Shown here piece by piece: positions 59,004-64,000 of a stretch of DNA of 64,000 nucleotides. The stretch's first letter is position 1. Every line of letters starts with the position of its first letter. The position numbers and the translations under genes were made by a program. The notes beneath the pieces were generated by a model. The model saw only the letters and a program-made list of their open reading frames with translations, did no database searches and was not told where the DNA came from. This stretch comes from Ralstonia pickettii (GTDB taxonomy: Bacteria; Pseudomonadota; Gammaproteobacteria; Burkholderiales; Burkholderiaceae). The stretch lies in NCBI RefSeq assembly GCF_016466415.2, contig NZ_CP066771.1, positions 1,364,001 through 1,428,000 on the forward strand, given 5' to 3'.

Positions 59004-60446
59004 ATGACACCTCAGACCTTGTTCGCAAAGCTGTGGCAACGCCACGCCGTGCGTGATACCGACGATGGCCACACGCTGCTTTACATCGACCTGCATCTGG
59101 TCAATGAAGTGACCAGCCCGCAGGCGTTCGAAGGACTGCGCATCAGCCGGTTGCACCCGTGGCGGCCCGCCTCGGTGCTGGCCACCGAAGACCATAACGT
59201 GCCGACCGCCAACCGCGCCGCCGGCATTACCGATGACATCGCGCGGCGTCAGGTCGAGGCGCTGCGCAGCAACTGCGCGCGCTTCGGCATTACCGAATAC
59301 CCGATGCAGGACGCGCGTCAGGGCATCCTGCACGTGATCGGGCCGGAGCAGGGGGCCACGCTGCCAGGCATGACGATCGTCTGCGGCGATTCGCATACCA
59401 CCACGCACGGCGCATTCGCCACGCTGGCATTCGGTATCGGGACGTCCGAAATCGAACACGTGCTGGCCACGCAATGCCTGATCGTCAAAAAGATGAAGAC
59501 GATGCGCGTGCTGGTGGAGGGCGACCTGTCGCCCGGCGTGACTTCCAAGGACGTGGCGCTTGCGCTGATCGGCCGTATCGGCACCGCGGGCGCCACCGGG
59601 TATGCCATCGAATTTGCCGGCTCGGCCATCTCTGCGATGAGCATGGATGCACGCATGACCCTGTGCAACATGGTCATCGAAGCCGGAGCACGCTGCGGCA
59701 TGGTCGCCGTGGATGACAAAACCATCAACTACCTTCGCGGGCGGGCGCGTGCGCCGCAGGGCGCGCAATGGGACGCCGCGCAGGCGTACTGGCGCACGCT
59801 GCGCAGCGATGAAGGGGCGCAGTTCGATCGGACTATCGCACTCGACGCGACCACGATTCGCCCACACGTCACCTGGGGCACCTCGCCCGAGATGGTGGTC
59901 ACCATCGACGGCCGTGTGCCCGACCCGGCCGAGGAAAGCGACCCCATCAAGCGGCAAGGCATCACCCGGGCGCTTACCTACATGGGACTCGAGCCGGGCA
60001 CGCCGCTGCGCGACATCGCACTCGACAAGATTTTCATCGGCTCGTGCACGAATGCACGTATCGAAGATCTGCGTGCCGCGGCGCGTGTGGTGGCCGGCAA
60101 GCACGTTGCGGCCAACATCGTGCAGGCGCTTGTGGTGCCGGGCTCCGGACTGGTCAAACGCCAGGCCGAGGCCGAAGGGCTCGACCGCATCTTCGTCGAT
60201 GCCGGTTTTGAATGGCGCGACCCGGGGTGTTCGATGTGCCTGGGCATGAACGACGACCGCCTGCAGCCGGGCGAGCGCTGCGCGTCAACGTCCAATCGCA
60301 ATTTTGAAGGGCGGCAGGGCGCTGGCGGGCGCACCCATCTGGTCAGCCCGCCAATGGCGGCTGCCGCAGCAATCGCGGGGCATTTCGTTGCCGTCAGCGA
60401 ACTTGGCGCCGATGTTTTGGGGAGGAACAACGATGCAGGCTTTTGA
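59004..60446 (+). CDS. leuC: LeuC-type aconitase-family dehydratase large subunit (paralogue)
   Basis: The 480-residue product has [37 protein letters not shown], and the 4Fe-4S Cys ligands in [20 protein letters not shown] and [15 protein letters not shown]. It closely follows bacterial LeuC ([15 protein letters not shown]). leuA and leuB are absent, so this is probably a second copy used in catabolism: LeuCD-type enzymes can hydrate citraconate to (R)-citramalate. It lies 14 bp after the CoA-transferase gene and overlaps the next gene by 14 bp. Confidence 0.88.
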   Translation: MTPQTLFAKLWQRHAVRDTDDGHTLLYIDLHLVNEVTSPQAFEGLRISRLHPWRPASVLATEDHNVPTANRAAGITDDIARRQVEALRSNCARFGITEYPMQDARQGILHVIGPEQGATLPGMTIVCGDSHTTTHGAFATLAFGIGTSEIEHVLATQCLIVKKMKTMRVLVEGDLSPGVTSKDVALALIGRIGTAGATGYAIEFAGSAISAMSMDARMTLCNMVIEAGARCGMVAVDDKTINYLRGRARAPQGAQWDAAQAYWRTLRSDEGAQFDRTIALDATTIRPHVTWGTSPEMVVTIDGRVPDPAEESDPIKRQGITRALTYMGLEPGTPLRDIALDKIFIGSCTNARIEDLRAAARVVAGKHVAANIVQALVVPGSGLVKRQAEAEGLDRIFVDAGFEWRDPGCSMCLGMNDDRLQPGERCASTSNRNFEGRQGAGGRTHLVSPPMAAAAAIAGHFVAVSELGADVLGRNNDAGF

Positions 60447-61080
60447 TTCGATTGACGGACTGGTGGTGCCGCTTGACCGCGCCAATATCGACACCGACGC
60501 CATCCTGCCAAAGCAATACCTGAAGATGATCGGCAAGACCGGTTTTGGGCCTTACCTGTTCGACGAGTGGCGCTATCAGGACCGCGGTGAACCGGAGCAG
60601 GATTGCTCGACGCGCCCGCGCGTGCCGGATTTTCCGCTCAATCAGGCCCGCTATGAGGGCGCGCAGATCCTGCTGGCGCGCGAGAACTTCGGTTGCGGCT
60701 CCAGCCGCGAGCATGCGCCGTGGGCGCTCCGGGATTGGGGCATCCGCGCGCTCATCGCCCCGAGCTTTGCCGAGATATTCCATGGCAATTGCTTCAAGAA
60801 CGGGCTGCTGCCGATCGTGCTGGACACCGACGTGGTAGACCGCCTGTTCGGGGCCGTCGCACGCACGCCCGGCTATCGGCTGCAGGTCGACCTGGCGGGG
60901 CAGTCGGTAACGACGCCGAACGGCAACGTGTACCGCTTCGACATCGACCCTTTCCGAAAAGACTGCCTGCTGCGCGGGCTCGATGAAATCGGCCTGACGC
61001 TGCAGCACCGTAGCGCCATCGCCGCATTCGAGCAGGCGCGCCGCACCGCGGAACCCTGGCTATTCAACTCACCAGCATAA
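60433..61080 (+). CDS. leuD: LeuD-type dehydratase small subunit (paralogue)
   Basis: The 215-residue product has [40 protein letters not shown] (substrate-binding Ser/Arg) and [20 protein letters not shown], which are LeuD hallmarks. It pairs with the LeuC-type protein. GGGGAGGAAC precedes the ATG, and the start lies inside the end of leuC. The substrate assignment rests on neighbours. Confidence 0.88.
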   Translation: MQAFDSIDGLVVPLDRANIDTDAILPKQYLKMIGKTGFGPYLFDEWRYQDRGEPEQDCSTRPRVPDFPLNQARYEGAQILLARENFGCGSSREHAPWALRDWGIRALIAPSFAEIFHGNCFKNGLLPIVLDTDVVDRLFGAVARTPGYRLQVDLAGQSVTTPNGNVYRFDIDPFRKDCLLRGLDEIGLTLQHRSAIAAFEQARRTAEPWLFNSPA

Positions 61081-61136
61081 GTCGGCACAACACACAAAAA
61101 GCAGCCGTATATCCCTATCTTCCAAAGGAGACAACG

Positions 61137-62474
61137 ATGGAAACCCAACAAGCGGTCGCTGCGGGCAAGCCCTGGCATGCAGACCTGACCCCCACGCACT
61201 GGCGCGTGCTGACCGGCAGCTTTCTGGGCTGGATTTTCGACGGCTACGAAGCCTTCGCGCTCGTCGTCGTGCTATTCCCGATGCTGCATTCGCTGCTCAC
61301 ACCCGCACAGCTGGCGACGCCGGCCCTCTACGCCGGCATCGTCATCGGCGTGACTCTGCTCGGCTGGGGGATCGGCGGCCTGGTGGGCGGCGTGATGGCG
61401 GACTATGTCGGGCGCAAGCGGATGATGCTGTGGTCGATCTTTCTGTACGCGCTGTTCTCGGGCCTGACCACGTTCTCGCAGACGTTCGTGCAGTTGTGCG
61501 CGCTGCGCTTCATCACCGGTCTGGCGATGGGCAGCGAATGGAGCACGGGCATCTCCCTGCTTGCCGAAACCTGGCCGGAAAAGGCGCGCGCCAAGGGCGC
61601 CGGCTTCCTGCAATCCGGTTTTGGCTGGGGCACGCTGATTGCTGCGCTGATCTGGTTTGGTCTGTCGTCGTCGCTCCCGATGGGCCAGGAAACCTGGCGG
61701 CTGATGTTTGCCCTCGGCGCACTGCCCGCGTTCTTCGTGCTGTACATCCGCCGCGGTGTCGAGGAGTCGGAAAAATGGAAGCAGGCCGTGCGTGAAAAGC
61801 GCTGGAGCGCCACCGGCGCGGCAGGCAAGGGCGGCAGCGACAAGCGGCCCTTCACGCTGTCCCAGTTGTTCCGCGAACCGGAGGCTCGTCGCCGTACGTT
61901 CGTCACGCTGTTGCTTTCGGTGGTCACCACCGTCGGCTGGTGGGCGATCTCGAGCTGGCTGCCGACCTTCACCATCGGACTCGCCAAGGAACAAGGTCTG
62001 GCCAACCCGGCCGGCTGGGGCTCGAAGATCACGATTCTTTACACGGTTGGCGCCATTGTTGCCTATATGGCCGCCGGCTTCATCGTTGACGCCATTGGCC
62101 GCCGCCGCTTCCTGTTCCTGACGTTCCTGGGCTCACTGGCGACGACCTACGTGACCTACGCGATGACGACCTCGGTTGAATCGATGTCCGTCGTTGCGCC
62201 CATCAACGGCTTCTTCACGCTGGGCTGCGCCTATGTGTGGATGGCGATCTATCCGGCAGAGCTGTTCAGCTCGACCGTACGCTCGACGGCGTGCAGTTTC
62301 GTCTTCAATGCTGCGCGCCTGATCGCCTGGGTGTTTCCGATCATCGCCGGCTCGCTGATCCACTCGTTCGGTGGCGTCGCCAATGCGGCACTGGCGCTTG
62401 GCTCGGTCTACGTCCTCGGGCTTGTATTGCCGTGGTTCCTGCCGGAAACGCAGGGGGAAGGTCTACCACACTAA
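61137..62474 (+). CDS. MFS metabolite:H+ symporter
   Basis: The 445-residue product has 12 helices. DGYEAFALVVVLFPMLHSLL in helix 1, GVMADYVGRKRMMLWSIFLY in loop 2-3 and LAETWPEKARAKGAGFLQSG in the N-terminal half match the carboxylate/aromatic acid transporter part of the MFS (sialate/lactate and AAHS types). AAGGAGA precedes the ATG. Its position at the end of the candidate citramalate cluster suggests uptake of the C5-dicarboxylate substrate. Confidence 0.88.
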   Translation: METQQAVAAGKPWHADLTPTHWRVLTGSFLGWIFDGYEAFALVVVLFPMLHSLLTPAQLATPALYAGIVIGVTLLGWGIGGLVGGVMADYVGRKRMMLWSIFLYALFSGLTTFSQTFVQLCALRFITGLAMGSEWSTGISLLAETWPEKARAKGAGFLQSGFGWGTLIAALIWFGLSSSLPMGQETWRLMFALGALPAFFVLYIRRGVEESEKWKQAVREKRWSATGAAGKGGSDKRPFTLSQLFREPEARRRTFVTLLLSVVTTVGWWAISSWLPTFTIGLAKEQGLANPAGWGSKITILYTVGAIVAYMAAGFIVDAIGRRRFLFLTFLGSLATTYVTYAMTTSVESMSVVAPINGFFTLGCAYVWMAIYPAELFSSTVRSTACSFVFNAARLIAWVFPIIAGSLIHSFGGVANAALALGSVYVLGLVLPWFLPETQGEGLPH

Positions 62475-62500
62475 GCGCCCATCCCTACGGCACTTTGGCT

Positions 62501-62529
62501 GCGCGGCGATATCGCCGCGCTTTTTTTTT
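62501..62529 (+). terminator. rho-independent terminator ending the CoA-transferase operon
   Basis: A perfect 20-base palindrome (62501-62520) built from GCGCGGCGAT and its complement is followed by nine T, 26 bp after the MFS stop. Confidence 0.9.
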
Positions 62530-62657
62530 AGAAGAGAAGGGGATTGAGCCCGCTGCCGACTCGCACTGAGGCTCAGGGATGTGTCGGGGTGCCGAGCGAC
62601 GCTGCCGTGCTTCGACGTGCCATCTGCGTCGTCAAACGCTGCGGCCGCGTACCGGCG

Positions 62658-62960
62658 TCATTCGTCCATCAGCCGAACCCTGACCTTCTTGCCCTTCATC
62701 TTGCCGGCTTTGAGCTTGCGCAGCGCGTCGAGCCGTGCGAGCAGGGCCAGCGCAAACGCAGCGGTTTTGCCGCTGCCCGTTTTTGCCTGCGCGATCAGAT
62801 CGTGGCCGGCAAGGGCGATCGGCAGGCTTGCGGCCTGAATATAGTCGCGCGCGCCGCATAGCGCACAGCGGAACAGCGGCCCTTGGCCCTCATCTTTGAT
62901 GACGACGTCGGACAGCTCCCACTGCGTGCCGCAGCTCTGGTTTTTGTTCGCGTCTTTTAT
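62658..62960 (-). pseudogene. dbpA: deleted remnant of a DbpA-type DEAD-box RNA helicase fused to a Cys-rich segment
   Basis: An open stretch of 100 codons without ATG, GTG or TTG start. Codons about 42-79 read QAASLPIALAGHDLIAQAKT then GSGKTAAFALALLARLD, the Q-motif and Walker A region of DbpA. Codons about 80-100 read LRKLKAGKMKGKKVRVRLMD then E and stop, the end of the DbpA RNA-binding domain. The roughly 350 residues between are missing. The first 41 codons (SCGTQWELSDVVIKDEG; FRCALCGARDYI) come from an unrelated Cys-rich protein. It cannot make a helicase. The rest of the 62475-63052 gap holds the terminator and an AT-rich palindrome at 62965-62980. Confidence 0.7.
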
Positions 62961-63052
62961 TTAACATAATGCAAATTATGAGAAATATAGAGGCGCACGC
63001 TGGGGTGGTGGTGCCCATCACCCGACCAGCCCAGCGGCGCGCATTCGGCAAT

Positions 63053-64000
63053 TCACTCCGCCATCGCCGGCACCACCTCGACGCGTTTCGGCACGCCCGT
63101 CACGATGGTCGCGACGGCAATCGCCAGCACCACGGCGGCGCCGATGAACACACCGGCCGCGCCGTTCGCGTCGAACACCACGCCGCCGGCTGCCGCGCCG
63201 GTTGCAATCGCGAGCTGCACGGCGGCGACGATCAGGCCGCCCGCGCTTTCGGCTTCGTCGGGCACGGTGCGCGTCACCCATGTCGACCACGCCACCGGCA
63301 CGCCGCCAAACGCCATGCCCCAGAGTGCGATCAGCACTGCGTCGATGACCGGCGCGCGGCCCAGCGACACAAGTGCGATGCCGAGCACAACCATCAGCGC
63401 GGGCATTGCGATCAGCATTGGGCGCAGCCGGTGTTCCAGTACGCGGCCGGCCAACGATGTACCGACGAAGTTGGCAATGCCGTAGCCCAGCAGGATCGCC
63501 GACAGCCCGTTCACGCCAACGCCCGCCACCTGCTCCAGGAACGGCCGCAGGTACGTGAAGAACGCAAAGTGGCCGGTGAACACGAGGATCGTCGCGAACA
63601 TCCCGATGCCGACGCTCGGGCGACGCAGCACGTCGATCAGCGTGCGCAGGCGCGTCGTCCCGCTTGGCGCCATCGATGGCAGCGTGGCGACTTGCGATAC
63701 GAACGCAATCACCCCCAGTCCCGCTGCGGCCAGGAACACATTGCGCCAGCCGATCAGGTGGCCGAAGTAGCTGCCCAGCGGCGCCGCGGCAATCGTGGCG
63801 ACGGCCACGCCGCTGAAGATGATCGACAGAGCCCGCGGCACCAACGCCGGTGGCACGAGTCGCATTGCGGTGGCGGTTGCCATGGTCCAGAAGCCGCCCA
63901 GTGCAATGCCAAGCACCACACGGCCGATCAGGATCGTCGTGAGGTTGGTTGCAAACGCCACGGCAAGATTGGATGCCACGAGCAGCACCGAGAATGCGAG
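63053..64000 (-). CDS. MFS transporter, sugar-efflux (AraJ-like) type (5' end outside window)
   Basis: About 315 codons are visible, from helix 3-4 of the N-terminal half to the stop at 63053. RVVLGIALGGFWTMATATAM, LGSYFGHLIGWRNVFLAAAG and GVNGLSAILLGYGIANFVGT match DHA1-type efflux carriers (AraJ/YdeA group). The start codon lies beyond the right window edge; the ATG at 63988 is internal to a helix. Confidence 0.85.
   Translation of the reverse strand, partial: LAFSVLLVASNLAVAFATNLTTILIGRVVLGIALGGFWTMATATAMRLVPPALVPRALSIIFSGVAVATIAAAPLGSYFGHLIGWRNVFLAAAGLGVIAFVSQVATLPSMAPSGTTRLRTLIDVLRRPSVGIGMFATILVFTGHFAFFTYLRPFLEQVAGVGVNGLSAILLGYGIANFVGTSLAGRVLEHRLRPMLIAMPALMVVLGIALVSLGRAPVIDAVLIALWGMAFGGVPVAWSTWVTRTVPDEAESAGGLIVAAVQLAIATGAAAGGVVFDANGAAGVFIGAAVVLAIAVATIVTGVPKRVEVVPAMAE

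Overview
This is a GC-rich, gene-dense chromosomal segment that looks like a beta-proteobacterium of the Burkholderiaceae, most likely Ralstonia. That placement is an inference from base composition, dense LysR-regulated catabolic clusters, the queE-queD-tadA-ldcA-ybiT housekeeping block, the cat-ben cluster and the bioAFD operon. No rRNA, tRNA, CRISPR array or intact insertion sequence was seen.

Layout. 0-4 kb: an isocitrate-lyase/PEP-mutase family gene cut by the window edge, a DsbA-fold isomerase, and a LysR regulator divergent from an MFS carrier. 4-8.5 kb: queuosine genes queE and queD, tadA, ldcA and the ABC-F ATPase ybiT. 8.6-19 kb: metabolic genes (exported carboxymuconolactone-decarboxylase-like protein, CoA-transferase with convergent LysR gene, aldehyde dehydrogenase, GH15 glucoamylase-like enzyme, DUF2252 protein, aroG). 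19.2-23.4 kb: a chemoreceptor behind a textbook sigma-28 promoter, a small membrane protein, MgtC and an SDR protein. 23.6-33 kb: a form-II CO-dehydrogenase-like molybdenum hydroxylase operon (coxS-L-M-D-E, then coxG and xdhC), interrupted between coxE and coxG by about 1.6 kb of nested inverted repeats carrying two mirror copies of a lactate-dehydrogenase fragment. 33-40 kb: a small protein, CreA, LysR/MFS and a divergent bifunctional penicillin-binding protein.

39.9-49.7 kb is a compact benzoate-to-muconolactone pathway: one BenM/CatM-type regulator is divergent from catB-catC-catA-benA-benB-benC-benD-benK-benE. BenABC and BenD turn benzoate into catechol, CatA, CatB and CatC carry it to the enol-lactone, and BenK and BenE import substrate. 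50.3-53.7 kb is bioA-bioF-bioD. 55.6-62.5 kb holds a LysR-controlled cluster of an HMG-CoA-lyase-family enzyme, a class III CoA-transferase, a second LeuC/LeuD pair and an MFS carrier. I read it as a candidate citraconate/(R)-citramalate degradation pathway ending in acetyl-CoA and pyruvate. The right end has a deleted remnant of a DbpA-type RNA helicase and an MFS gene cut by the window edge.

Points most worth checking: the fold-back rearrangement at 25.17-27.09 kb (possible sequencing or assembly artefact), the candidate citramalate cluster, and a duplicated GGG-N4-CCC palindrome upstream of two unrelated small-protein genes.
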